From Phlebotomus papatasi (taxonomy: Eukaryota; Arthropoda; Insecta; Diptera; Psychodidae), in the NCBI RefSeq assembly GCF_024763615.1, contig NC_077222.1, positions 33,914,001-33,978,000 of the forward strand: 64,000 bases of DNA, given 5' to 3'. Under the pieces are notes generated by a model. That model was not told the origin of the DNA and ran no database searches. It saw only the letters and a program-made list of their open reading frames with translations. The stretch's first letter is position 1. Each line of letters opens with the position of its first letter. A program made the position numbers and the translations under genes. Shown one piece after another: positions 1 to 12,237 of this stretch.

Positions 1-195
1 TAAAGTGCGGATGACTTTATCCCCTGCGGGTGACTTTGATACCCCCCTCTTCGTAAGCTTTTCTATATTTCTGGAACTCAAGGATGGTCTTTATCAGTCA
101 GACATGGTAGATCAAATCGGTAAAGACCATCATTAAGTTCTAGAATCCAGAAATAAAGAAAAGCTTACGAACAGGGAGTGTCAAAGTCTGCACTA
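1..195 (+). mobile_element. Fold-back element at the window edge
   Basis: The arms around CTTCGTAAGCTTTTCTATAT and its reverse complement at 150-195 pair over most of their length and end in GTGC(A/G)GA-type words. It may continue left of the window. A longer relative is at 18583-19037. Confidence 0.6.
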
Positions 196-546
196 CTAAA
201 TTACTAAATTTCAACAGAACACAAAATCTTACACAATATTTTGTAAATTCGAAAACTACGTTTTCTTCACATTTATGGACTAGATTCTTTTGGGCTAGAC
301 CTTTTCTGCGAAAATGTTCTTTGGTAGGTCACCAGACGTAAAGCAAAATCCGAAGAAGATGTAAAGTTGTATTAAATCTCATATGAAGTCAATTCATTCC
401 TCTTGCATTGACTTTATAAGAAAGAACATTTAATAAATCTCAAAACCAAAAAAGACTTAAATATTCCATTTAAGTCAACTGTTTAAAATGACTTCATTAA
501 AAAAAAGACAAATATTTGGGTAATGTTGGCTTAGCCAAGGAGTGCC
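196..546 (+). other. Intergenic, nothing recognised
   Basis: AT-rich. Short near-palindromic words around TGAAGTCA/TGACTTCA at 383-495 are the only structure seen. Confidence 0.4.
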
Positions 547-548
547 TA

Positions 549-1280
549 CACTAAGAAAAAACCTGAAAAGTGAAAACAACCCTATAGCAAAGTTGAATTA
601 ACTCTACGAATATCCATGTAATTGTTACTCTTTTTCATTGTAAATTTTAGTAAATAAAGTTGAAACAACTCTAGTTGCGAGTTGAACAACGCGAGTTGAA
701 TTAATTCGTCAGATATCGATGTAATTTTTACTCTTTTTTTATGTAAAATTTCATCTCGACTGAAGTATATGCTTAAGTGTTTTCGTTTTAAGAATATACT
801 TCAGTCAAGAAGATTTTTGTATGACAAAGTTCATATGGAACATCAACTAGAAATATGCCTAACAGTGTTCATGAAGACATGTGCATATTCAAACGTGATA
901 TTTCGCTCGGAACATAGGGAACTTGATGTATAATAAATATAATAAAGATATAATATAATATAATAAAGAAAATGATAAAATAAAAAAAATCATAAAATTG
1001 CAAAACATATTCATTTTGGGATTTGAAAGAGTTATTTTAACTCTAAAAAAAATTTTTAACTCTTGAAACGAGTTATTTTAACAATTAAAACGAGTTATTT
1101 AAAGTCTTTACACTCTTTTGTCTTGTGAATTTAAGGAAAAAGTTAAAACAACTCTTCCGAAGATTACACCTAAATGGAAGTGAAATCAACTCTTAAGATA
1201 TAGTTAATTAAAAATCACGACGAAAAAGAGTTAATACAACATCGATTCGAGTAAGTTTTACTCGATTATTTTTCTGAGTG
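549..1280 (+). mobile_element. TIR element full of GAGTT/AACTC palindromes
   Basis: The left end CACTAAGAAAAAACC and the inward right end CACTCAGAAAAATAATCGAG are inverted repeats, and TA precedes the left end and follows the right end. The interior repeats GAGTT and AACTC in both orientations many times (for example GAGTTGAATTAACTC at 590, GAGTTATTTTAACTC at 1029). The terminus resembles that of the CACTGAGA MITEs. Confidence 0.6.
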
Positions 1281-1410
1281 TATCTACAGTCCCCTTATTA
1301 TAAACTTATAAACGACATCATTCAGGCCAATTTTGCGATAAGTCAAAAACATGCTTTTAGAGGCGATGGAAGTGCTAGGGGATAATTTGGTTAAGTTAGT
1401 TCGCTAGAGA

Positions 1411-1545
1411 ATGTTGACTTGTGTAAGGGGTCACCGAAGGCCAGAAAACAATATCTCTTATCGTTTGAACGACAGGATGGTGAGAAGTTGGACAAATATT
1501 TGATTGTATATACTGCTCTCTCTCTTAGAGTTTAGGCAGTAAAAA
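1411..1545 (+). repeat. Dispersed repeat, shared with 48580-48840
   Basis: The words GTTGACTTGTGTAAGG, GGGGTCACCGAAGGCCAG, AATATCTCTTA and TGCTCTCTCTCTTAGAGTT occur in the same order as in the second copy. Class unknown; no coding frame. Confidence 0.45.
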
Positions 1546-1774
1546 GATGCTGTAATACTCGAATTCAAAATTCAAACCTAATCTAATCTTATTTTCTCGT
1601 TTTCGTTTAAGGGGTTATGTGGGTCTTGAAAACTAAAAACACAGCACATTTTCAACATTTCTTCTTTTTTTAAACATAATGAAACATATTTAAATTTGCT
1701 TATAAACATATAAAACAGCATTTAAACTATGTTTTCTGAAAGTTTCTTAAAAAAAAATTTAAAAATCAGCCACA

Positions 1775-2026
1775 CACTGAGAGAAATCCGAAAAAGCCAA
1801 AATAACATTCCGGAAATGTTAATTTTACCCTGCATTATTGATCCGCAATCGGTGTAAATATTACCCTTTTTAGGTGTATTATGGGTTAAAATTACCCTTT
1901 TTCATGTCAATTTTACACTTAAAAGGGTGTAAAATTAACATTAAAAAATGTTGATATATTTTTTCACCTAAAAAGTGTTAGTTGTGAGGAAAAACAGTTA
2001 ATCGCACCCTCTTTTTTTTCTCAATG
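1775..2026 (+). mobile_element. CACTGAGA-type MITE, copy 1
   Basis: The left end CACTGAGAGAAATCCG and the right end read inward CATTGAGAAAAAAAAGAGGG are inverted repeats. Inside are three ATTACCCTTTTT/AAAAGGGTGTAA words in both orientations. The copy at 25150-25324 is shorter by an internal deletion. It lies inside the 1608-3311 element. Confidence 0.7.
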
Positions 2027-2462
2027 CAAGGATCTGATTTCTGGAAATATTCCTTTTTAACTTACTTAGGCAAAAAAACAAACAAAATATTTACTATTAG
2101 TAGATGAGGTAACCTCATACCTGAATAGTTGATTTTTCACAACAAAAGTGAAATTTGTATTTTTGGGAGAATTTTTTTATAAAAAATTACGAATTTCTGT
2201 GTATTTTACATCACTTTTCATGTTGTAAAATAGCTTGTGATCAAAGAAAAATAAAATCCTTCGTTCAACTAATAGCTTAATTTATCTGCTAAAAGATAAT
2301 ATTTTGTTATTTTGACAAATCTATATATTTTAAGCATATATTTTGAGAAATCATGACCACCTTAAAGTAAATTTTATCATAAAAATGATCCCCGAATTTT
2401 TTTGATCAAAAAAACTTCATAAAGTGAAAATTCACATCCCTTTCCCTCTTATAAGGTTTGCA

Positions 2463-2700
2463 TACAGTAGACTGTCGCTCAATCGGCTCTTTTTCAATCG
2501 GGTGAAGAATTTTGTTGTCAATTTTCACGTTTGATTTTGAAGCAAATTTGTTCAAATTCGCTATAATTTATCTTGTTTTATCATGATAATTTATAATTGA
2601 ATGTTTTTTGTGGAATTTACAATGACTTTGACGCCCGAATCTCTCGATAATTTGGATGACATTTTGCCCCATATGCCCGAATGAGAGAGAGCCTACTGTA
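2463..2700 (+). mobile_element. TA-flanked pogo/mariner-type MITE, copy 1
   Basis: The ends TACAGTAGACTGTCGCTCAA and (inward from the right) TACAGTAGGCTCTCTCTCAT carry the CAGTAGACTCTCG terminus that is common in insect Tc1/mariner-type MITEs. CGGGTG/GCCCGA words lie near the ends. A longer copy is at 6998-7332. Confidence 0.8.
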
Positions 2701-2998
2701 TCTCTATCCTACCACTTCACACTCTTTTTCTTTTTTTTAAACATCACACCAAATTAAATTTAGTCCAGTCCAATTTCAAGACCGAAAGAGTGGGATAGTC
2801 CTATGCAAATCTTTTGAGAAAGAAAGAAAAGTGAATGTTGACTATGAAATTTTTCTGATCTAAAAGGTGTGCCGGAACCATAACGACTATTTTTTTTTAA
2901 ATGAAAATTTCAGAAAATAAAGTTTAAATATTATACTTTCATATAAGAACTTAAAACAAATATTTCTTAATTATGTCGAAAAAAAAATATTTAAAAAA

Positions 2999-3263
2999 GG
3001 CAAAAAACAAACGATCAGTAAAAAGTTCTAAATGGACAGTAAAAAATTAAAAATGAACAGTAAAATATCTAATTATGATCAGTAAAAACCTTAAATCTTT
3101 ACAAAAATGGACCTAATTTATATATTTAACATTTAAAATAGTTCCATATAAAGTGTAAAGCCCTTTATTTTCCCTTTGCCAAGATTTGGACGAAAATATC
3201 ACTGTTTCAAAGTTTTTTGTTACTGATCAATTTTAACTTATTACTGCTCGTTTATTCAATGCC
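2999..3263 (+). mobile_element. MITE with 9 bp target duplication, copy 1
   Basis: The element runs GGCAAAAAACAAACGATCAG to ATTCAATGCC and is flanked on both sides by TTTAAAAAA (2990-2998 and 3264-3272). The ends carry several GATCAGTAAAA/GAGCAGTAAAA words in inverted arrangement. The same element at 35291-35555 has a different 9 bp duplication. Confidence 0.85.
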
Positions 3264-3315
3264 TTTAAAAAATGCTGTTTTCTTCGTCTTCGTAGCCCAC
3301 GTAACCCCTTTGTAA

Positions 3316-6300
3316 GACAGATTTACTCACTAATAAAGAAATAGTAAATAAGTTTTTTTTTTTTTTAAAGAATCGTTTGAAAATTGCACTGAACCTCAAG
3401 TCTGAAATCCGTATAAGGAAACATAGCCTAGAAAATGATGCTTTTACTTGAAACTTTCTTGAAAGTAATCAAGATTAACTCAGTAGAGCAAAATAGAACT
3501 TTTATGGCTTATCATCTGTTATGGAAATTGTGTTACTTATAGTTAGGAAAAACGAGAAAAGCCAATTTTTACCAAGAAGCGTTTTCATTAAATCCTTACC
3601 ATTTTTCATAATCGTTACTTAACTGTCGATAGGTTTTATATTTAATTAAAAAAAAACTCACAGTGAAGGTTTCAACGTTATGTAGCGCTAGTGTTGAATG
3701 TAACCACAAAATAAAAAATAAATAAATAAACTGTACCTATCTTTGTTTCCCTAGGAGAATATTTCGAAGCTTCGGATGACGGAAGTTTCGTATTACTCCA
3801 TTTTTTCCTATGATTCTTAAGAAGTTATGTGGGTCGAAAGAACTAGAAAATGACATATTTTCTCTATTTTTTAAACATAATAAAACAAAATGTTATTTTA
3901 ATAATGTTATTTTCTAAATTTTCACTTAAATTTCTCTTTGATCTAATAATTTACTCTAATTAATTATTCTAATTCGTATATCATAAAAGCAACCAAGGAT
4001 TGAAATTAAAATCAATGTTCAAATAAAATTTTCCCATAACACTACTAATATGGAAAGCATTTGCATCTAACAAACTTTATTAGAATTTCCAGTGAAACAT
4101 GTCAACTAACTTCGGACATTTTACAGTTCAAGTTCAAGTTCAACTTTGAAGAATTTTTTTACATAGTGTCTCTAGGCAATAAAAGTTGTAGTAATTATTT
4201 AAATTTACAAACCACAACGTGTGTAATTCACAGTGACTATCAGTTTTTTTCATGTACCAAGAGCACTCTCAGTAAAAGTAAATAAAATTCTTGAGGTATT
4301 CACCTCTGGGTTTATGCTTTAGAACAAAAACTGAGCACTTTCATTGACATTGAATCTTAACAAGCAAAAAAGATCTATTCTGAAAGTACATTATTCTTAA
4401 GTTTGCCAATATTCTTTTTTGCTCTTCACCTTCCATTCAATAAAGTGAAAAATATCTGAGAAAAGAACTTTAATTGTTCTACTGTGCATGGTCAGTGAGA
4501 AACTTTCCTTTAAAAAAAGACAAGAGGACGTTTTTTTTAGGTGTTTGTTGTCTACCTCATAGAACCTCTTGAAAGATCTCTATTTATGACCTCATCCGGC
4601 CAATTTTTCACTTTCTTCCATGCTTGATGTGCGCGAGTACCATGAGAGAGACACGTGTTTGAGAAGCTTCTATATGTACAAATCAATCGACTAGCGAAGA
4701 GCTTTTAACAAAAACACCCACCCACAACGACTTCCATCTATTCTTTTATATGTTGAACATATCATTCTACCAGTTCCCAAGTGCATTGTTAATCCATTGC
4801 ATCGACTTCCATTCTTCATGTGCCTTCTTAAACCATCTCTCCGTCCAACTTGGAGAGTCATTGAGAAATCTTCTCTGTCAGTGTATTGTCAATCTTCTTC
4901 TCTTTGCCAGAATCACTGACCACCTCATCTCTTTCTCACTCTTCCCCAATCACCAAGATCGCGACACAGTGACTTGGCGAAGAAGTGCTAAAGAGAGTCA
5001 GAGACATGCAAAGTATCTCTTCCAGTGTGTGTGCAATCAATTCATTCCCGTTATGTCCTGAATTCTTAAGTAGCAGCAGTCTAAACTGGGACACCAACAC
5101 ATTTTACCCAAACGCATAGCAAAAGACATGAAATTAAAGACAATAACAACATACAGTGCTCTACAGACGAAGAGACTTGAACTTCATCGAATGATCATTC
5201 TCTTACCCAAAGGGAGTGTGGGGCAGATTTATAAAAGGGCATCTTTGCGAAGGGATAGTGTCAATTTTCACGTGATAGAAACGAGCTTTAGGGAACATTT
5301 ACCTATCTAATGAAAAACATTTATTTGGTGAATTTGCCGAGATACCGGGAAAGGGACTCTCGAGGTACCTATTTTATGAAATTTATGAAATTTCAATTAG
5401 AGATTAACCCTTCCACGACTCCAGCAAGTTTACGAAAATTTTACCTATTTGAAGGTGATAATAATTATCGAAAAGGACAATTTGGTTTTAAAAATTCACA
5501 AAGTTTATTGAATGAAAATCCTTAAGAAGATTCAACGTAGTTCTCACTTGGGAAAGCTTTGACTCAACTTTTCTTAAAGAAAGCTGCAATGTTGCAGCTG
5601 ATAATAATCAAAATCGGAAGAGGATTGAATTTTTTGCCGATTTTTTTTAAAAGAAACTTTACAGGAAATATTTTGAGGATATTAAGAACATTTTCCATTC
5701 GACTTTTGATCAATTTTCCGAAATTTCATCAAGAAAAGTCTTCTTGATGTCTTAATCAAGCTTTCAGCTCACGAAATCCATTCGGGGTTCAATAAGAAAA
5801 TTTTAGTTGGAAATGTTCTCATTTTTAAAGATAAATTTTTAAACCGAAAGCTTGAAATTTTCCTGAGGAAGGAAGTTTTGAACGAAAATTCAACCTACTT
5901 TTGATAATTTTTTTCCCTAAACCAGGAAAAAAAGTAAAATTCACGCTTTGAAAAAATAATGAAAAATAGAGCACCAAATGGTAACAGATTTGTCGAAGAT
6001 AATTTTTCTCTATCTTAACGAGAGATGTGCTTAAATTGAGCTAATCAGTATTGAAATTTTCTGTAAGCCAAATATTCCAAAAATAGATCTCAAAATTTCA
6101 TTATTTTTTATTTTACATAATCCTTCCTCGAATCCCTTGAAACTTTGTAAATTTAAGAAGGTTCATGAAGGCTATCTATAATAAAAATTTGAAGCCTCAG
6201 TCTCTTTTATTTTAGAAAATAGTGAGTATTGAAATTTTCGTTTTGACAAATTTTGCCCCAGTCTCCCCTACTAAAATTTAAAGAAAAATCGTGTAAATTT

Positions 6301-6470
6301 CGAAATATAGGAAATTGAATTTTCGTAACTCGATTTTTCGATTAATCGGACCTTCGATTAAATCGGATGAAGTTAGGGTGTCAGTAGGGTTGAAGTACTC
6401 CACGAGAGTATTAAAAAAAAATTTAAAAAAAGTATCCAAAACACCAAAATTTTTCAACTTTTTTTTTAAA
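3316..6470 (+). other. Gene-poor stretch upstream of filzig
   Basis: AT-rich, with no gene I can support. From about 4600 to 5310 the base composition is less AT-biased, and a 103-codon ATG frame (4750-5061) is open. Its protein resembles nothing I know. This could be a non-coding first exon or promoter of filzig, but no splice evidence ties it to 12238. An end fragment of the 1608-3311 family lies at 3822-3890. Confidence 0.35.
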
Positions 6471-6474
6471 TTTT

Positions 6475-6960
6475 TGACTACTTATAGCTGGGGTTAGGGG
6501 ATTTGTGAAACTTTAATTTTTTTAATCGAAAACTCTTAAAGCCCAGCAATAACATACCAAAATTTGAAATCGATCGATGCCATAGGGGCTAAGTTATTCA
6601 AAAAACAAAATTGGTAGTGTTTCAAAATGGCGGTAGGGGGTGGAAGGATGCCTGATGTCATCAAATTCTAGCCACCTATCGATATTTAACCTTTGCCGAA
6701 AACCGCTTGTCGATTTGTCTTTCCGTTTTCTCTCCAGAAGCGTTTGTACTCCGGACGGAACGGATGGGACGAACAGACGGCCGTCCACGAAAATCGATTT
6801 TTAGCACACATGATATTCGTAATCTGAGTGTCAAAACGTGTAAATCCAAAAATTGAGCGCGATCTGACGAGGTCGGATTTCACCTAGGACCACAAAAGCT
6901 GAGATTGTAAAGAATCTCCGCTAATACGAGCAATTAAACCCAGTCTAGAGTTCCGATTTA
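6475..6960 (-). repeat. Diverged inverted copy of the left part of the 7465-9278 repeat
   Basis: Read on the - strand it follows 7560-7860 in order: GGTTTTCGGCAAAGGTTA, CCGCCATTTTGAA, GCCCCTATGGCAT, then TATGTTATTGCTGGGC against TATGTTATAGCTGGGC. The two lie about 600 bp apart, with the 6998-7332 MITE between, so they could fold into a long hairpin. Confidence 0.65.
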
Positions 6961-6997
6961 AGTTAGAATTCTTCTTTCTTCTCAAAAACTATCCCAC

Positions 6998-7332
6998 TAC
7001 AGTAGACTCTCGCTAATTCGGCTCTTTTAAGATCGGGCTACTTTTTAATTCAGGCATCAGTTAAATTAAAAAAAATGTTTATTGACATTTTTTAAGTTTT
7101 CGAATAAAGGTAATATTCTAAAATTTGGCAATGTTTCGCCTTAGTTATGATGTGATTTTGCATTACAAAGGGGGTTTCATGAAATTTACCATAAATACGA
7201 GTATGTAAACTTAGTATGACCATGCAGAAGAACAAAATATCGTTTCATTTCAAACAATTTGATGCCCGAATTTCTCTCTACTTCGGGTGACATTTCGGTC
7301 CCAAATGCCCGAATTTGAGAGAGTCTACTGTA
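6998..7332 (+). mobile_element. TA-flanked pogo/mariner-type MITE, copy 2
   Basis: The ends TACAGTAGACTCTCGCTAAT and (inward) TACAGTAGACTCTCTCAAAT are flanked by TA. It has the same subterminal GCCCGAAT words as 2463-2700. At 335 bp it has an internal section that the first copy lacks. Confidence 0.8.
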
Positions 7333-7464
7333 TTCCTTGAAATTGTCCAAGAGTGAGAGATATTCGAACATAGTAATAGTCTGATAAAATAATCTTTTTT
7401 ATCAAGAATCAATGGCGAATGATCAAGCTAGTAACATTTAAAAAAAATTAGACCTACCAGTATT

Positions 7465-9278
7465 AGGTGAGATTCTTAACAATCTCACCTACTATAATCC
7501 TAACAAAATTTCATGTCGTCCGATCGACCTCAAACTTGGCCAAAATGTGTTTCAGCACTTCCTGATCACGAATATATATGTGGCTATTTTACGTTCCCGG
7601 CCGGCCGGCCGCTCTTTGGAGCTTAATAGCTCCTAAACTAAAAGAGATATCGACTTGCGGTTTTCGGCAAAGGTTATATATCGGGTGAAAATTGCAACTT
7701 GGTGCATTGACCCCCCATCCCCCACCCCTCCTTCCGCCATTTTGAATACCCCCCTTTTTTTGTTTTCTCAATAGCTCCGCCCCTATGGCATTCAGCGGAC
7801 TCAAATTTTAGTATGTTATAGCTGGGCCTTAGAGCTTTCCATCAATACCAAACTTAAGGTCCCCCGACCCCCCTGACCCGAGCTATAAGGGTCCAAAAAA
7901 AATTTCTTAAAATGGCCATAACTCCGGTTCTAATTGTCAGAATTTAAAAAGTGAGGGCTTTTTGGAAAGCTCTCGTGAAATGCCACTTCCCCTTCTAACA
8001 TCGCAAGTTCATAAAACCACCGCTAGGGGCGCTTTTTTTAAAAAGAAAATTTTTAAATCTTAAAAGTTAAATAACTCAAAAATTCCATTGTGCATCGGGC
8101 TGAAATTTTAGTATGTTGTAGCCGTTGATTATACCTATCAAACAAAAAAAACCTTAAGTCGATCCATAACCCCTGACCCGAGCTATAAGGGGTCAAAGTT
8201 CGAACATTGACCGGCCTCTATCTCCGGTTTTAATTAACATAGCGACCTAAATTTTACCTTTTTGGTTTCGTCTCAATGAGCACTTTCAGATGGAAGTTCA
8301 AAAAGTCACCACAGGTGGCGCTGTGATAGCGTCAAAATTCATCGAAATTCAAAGTCACTTTTCTCAAAAACGGCATTGTGCAAGTTAATGAAATTTTAGT
8401 ATGTTGTAGTCCAGTCTAGGACGTTTCCAAAATGGTGCGTATGCACGCTGTGGTTTCAATAGAACCGGAGATATGAGGGGTCAAAGTTCACGAAATTCAA
8501 AAAATCATATCTCCGGTTCTATGTGACCGATTTTGATGAATGAGGGCTTAAACGAAAGATCTCACCAAATGCTACAACTTTCTAGAATATTTGAACTTCG
8601 TGGGACCAACACCAGGGGCGCCACAGTCGAAAAACCAATTTCAATATCACATAACCTCAATTATCTCGACTGTCGCTGAACCGATTTTGATGATTACTTC
8701 AACATAATTGTAGAGCACATTTGTCTCTACATTTCGTCCATACATCATTTTCCACTCAGACTACGCTATCACTCCGATTTTGCCGTTTAAGTGTGAAAAA
8801 ATTGATTTTTCCCATAATAACGCTTTGAAATCACTCAGATGCCAATTTGACTGCCTCTACTCCACCAAGACACTTAAAATAGGGGTTTAAATGGAAAGTC
8901 CCGCAAAATACAACAATTCTTTGATATAGTTGAAGCTCAACAAATGACTACTTGGGGCACTCTGGATGAAAAAACGAGTTAAGAAACAAAAAACCTCGCT
9001 TATCTTGGCTTCTGAGTAATCGATGAGTTCAAGTTCTACAGCAAAATTATAGAGAACATTCTGGACTATATTTCACCCATATATCACTTTTCTGCCAGTC
9101 CATCCAAATCCTTGATATTTTGGTTTAAATACAAAATTTGTATAATTTCACGAATTTGATTCAAGATAACTGAATGGCGTCTCCCAACTTCAGCTCCAAA
9201 TCGAATTTGCATGCACTCCGAGTTAGCTCACGTTAAGAATCTCACCTACATAAGCCGGTTAGGATTATCTGTCCCTTT
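7465..9278 (+). repeat. 1.8 kb unclassified repeat element, copy A
   Basis: The word TAGGTGAGATTCTTAAC lies near the left end, and its reverse complement GTTAAGAATCTCACCTA near the right end (9233-9250). Inside, AAATTTTAGTATGTTGTAG recurs at about 7803, 8103 and 8392, each after an AACTC/AATAGCTC-type phrase. TCTCCGGTTYTA-type phrases recur too, so the element is built of diverged units of about 300 bp. A (GGCC)3-like run is at 7600-7612. No long ORF is present. 8213-9278 reappears reversed at 62998-64000. Confidence 0.7.
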
Positions 9279-10035
9279 AATTTATTTATCTAGTTTCTAC
9301 TAAAGTATTGATTTTAGTTATTATCTTTGTTGTATAACTGTCTCAGACAAATTCGAAATGTGTGAATAAAACTTCCCCACTTTCCCCTAAAACTTTTAAA
9401 TCCAATCTCTGAGCACTTTCATCAGAAAATTTTCCCTACAAATGATACACTATTCTTTAGAATTTGAAACCTTCATTTCAATACCAATTTGAAGAAAATT
9501 TATAAATCTCATTTCAAAGATATAATCATTTCATTACAATGAGAAACATCAAAAAGAATAATACTAGGTATTGAAATTGTATTTTCATACCCCAGAGTAG
9601 CAAATGTAAATGTAATGTGTTAGGTGTTTAAAGTAACAAGACACAGATATAAGTGAGAATGAGAAGCGTGCGCCACAAATTCCATTTAATTTCAATTCCA
9701 TTTATTATTCTCACAGAGATACCCAAAGAGACTCTCTCATATAAACTTCACATGCTACAGAAGAAATTGTCACTAAAAGTGTCAATATTGTCTCAGATGA
9801 AAGTTGTGAAAGAAATTTTCTGTTTAAATTTCGCAATGGTTCAAATAACTCTTCAATTGTTCCGGAAGTATTCTATGTAAGACAACAAGGTCTTTTTTAA
9901 AGCATCACTTGCCATTGTTTGTACACTGAGAAGAAATTGTGTTCTGAAAATAAGAACACGATGACAAACATTTTATGAGATCATAAAAAATGGATATGTG
10001 CTTTTTGCACATTTAAAAAAAACTCCAAGAAAAAG
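9279..10035 (+). other. Intergenic, nothing recognised
   Basis: AT-rich. A CACTGAGAAGAAATTGTG word at about 9927 resembles the CACTGAGA MITE terminus, but I see no matching right end. Confidence 0.35.
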
Positions 10036-10039
10036 AAGG

Positions 10040-10935
10040 GTGGGATTTGAAATTTAGCACCTGACTGTACTAAATCTAAAACTAAAGCTACACGTGATAG
10101 ATTTTTAATAAAACGGTAAATTACTTATAAAATTAATCAATAAAAATTATGAGTTTCCCATTTTTAGTGTACTAAAAAATTAAAAACTTACATTTCACTG
10201 AAAAGTAATAAAATTAACAAAGTAATAAAATCTCAACCACTTGACAATTTTAGTACAGTTAAATTTAGCACATTATATGAAAAGGATACTCGTACATACA
10301 AAAGGAAGCAAATACATAATTTATTAAAATCACCTGGCATTTTAAAAATATTTTAACACTTTCACATTTTAGTACAGGTTTTCCCAATGATATTGTTTTT
10401 TCCTAAATAAAACAAACACAGTTTATACTCTTAAAAATTAAAAAAACCCAAACTAATCTTCAAATTCGTTTTGAATGAAACGAAGTAAAAAGATAACTAG
10501 ACTAATTACGTGTCACTTATTAAATTATTACAGTTTTTCAAAATATTTGATAAAAAAATAATTTAAATTTAGTACTAAAACAATTAGTATATAAAACTGC
10601 CTGATTTCCCGCTTGCATAAAATTACAATCATTACATCTAATTACTTTGTGAATATAAAAGCAATTGGAGCATAATAATTACGCTACCAAATTCGAAATA
10701 TCTCTGACTAGTGTCATGGACCGAATTATTTTACCATTTTTTTTTAAATTTATTAATTTAGTTGGATTCAAGAAAATAGTAATTTACTTCTATTTTAATT
10801 TTGTAAATCAATGCAGTTTTACAAGACAAACAGTTTTTCAATTTAATCATCATCATCATTAGTTTTGGTTATTTTACTAAACCAGTACTACATAATTTTT
10901 AGTACAAATAATTTTAGTACTAAAAACAAAAATAT
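10040..10935 (+). repeat. Cluster of TTTTAGTAC words
   Basis: TTTTAGTAC, TTTAGTACTAAAA and their complements occur about ten times (for example near 10070, 10245, 10370, 10570 and 10895-10925). Density this high is not expected by chance even in AT-rich DNA. It may be the subterminal part of an old transposon; ends were not found. Confidence 0.4.
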
Positions 10936-12237
10936 AATTTAAAGATTATTTGCGGATTTACCAATGTAATTAGCTGCTAAATGATAACTTTCACTTCCTG
11001 AACATATTGAAAATGTTATCGATATAGAGAACGAAATAAAATTCTAGCCAGCCCTGCCACACAGAAGTTTGAGAACGATTTCATAAAACAATTTGCAAGA
11101 TAAATTCTAAATGTAAACTATAAACTGCAAATACTAGACCCTGTTCCATACTTTCTACAGAAATTTAATAAATTCAAATAAATTCAAATGAAATACCAAT
11201 AACAATCAAAAACTTGCTTCCCAATAACTTTCATTTACAAAGAAATTTTGAAAGAGAGTTTTTATTCTCTGGAAAAAAAATTGTAGACGATACCATATCG
11301 CCAAAATGTCTAACTATTTTGATTAATTGCTTTTTAATTGCTTCTCTCTAAACCTATAAATCTTTCACTATAATTGAATATTGCCTGAGTGAAAATATAT
11401 TGTTGGACTAAATAGAATTGTGATGCGGTGGTCTCTCTTGGAAAAGGTGTCACTTTATGTCATCGTAATCACCATCTGAGTCATCAATGCATATAAGAAG
11501 TTGCGATAAGAGAAATTCTCTTTGACATGAGATTGAATTAAAATTGAAATAAGCCTCAGAGATATTTTGCAAGAGAATCAATTTCCTGCGAGACAAATTG
11601 CAATCTTCATGATGCCAGCAGAAACAACAACAAAAAACAAATGTGGAACATCAATGGAATTCCTTTGACCAATCTTCATTCTTTCATCTCATCTTCATTC
11701 AAAAGACCATTTCATCAGCATCATTGTAATTATACTGCCAAAAATGGAGAGAAAATAGTCAAAATAAGATGGTGTAATTGGTTAATTAGACAAGATTACG
11801 ATAGTTCAGAAGAAATGATTGGCAAGAAACAAAAAAATTGTAAAAAAAAAAATATAAATTGGGGTCGATTGAGTACAAAATTCACTCCAACTTTCTTTAA
11901 CCTTTTTGCCATTCACGTATCAGAAAATTTTCTTTTCACGCAGAGAATTCTAGTTTAGAAGAGATATATACACAATTTGTAAATTCTTTGCACAGATTCC
12001 AACAATGGGGAACGCCCGCACGTGAAATTAGAGAAATTAAAATCAACGGATGGGAAATAAATTGACCAAGAGTGGATGTTTGTGGGTCAGAATCAGAAGT
12101 CAATGAGCCACGAACTTGTGCAAGATCGTGACTCAGTTGCCAATGTTTGAGAAAGGGGAGAGCGAAAGAGTGTCTTTACTTTGAGACAGAGGCACCAATT
12201 GTGTTTTATCATTTTATTTTTCTCGTGTCACTTGCAG
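10936..12237 (+). other. Region just upstream of the first visible filzig exon
   Basis: It ends in a good polypyrimidine tract and acceptor TTGCAG (12232-12237). It is therefore intron rather than promoter. A 105-codon frame (11641-11958) has no recognisable features. No signal-peptide exon ending in the required phase was identified. Confidence 0.45.

Larger units (their letters stand above)
1608..3311 (+). mobile_element. Composite TIR element carrying three nested MITEs
   Basis: The left end AAGGGGTTATGTGGGTCT and the inward right end AAGGGGTTACGTGGGCTA are inverted repeats. Between them lie MITEs at 1775-2026, 2463-2700 and 2999-3263, each with its own ends. Related end fragments occur near 3822-3890 and 29318-29398. 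The outer element has no coding frame. Confidence 0.5.

Noticed and set aside
4750..5061. 103-codon ATG frame
   Set aside because: No recognisable motif and no splice link to filzig. Kept only as a note on a possible 5' exon region.
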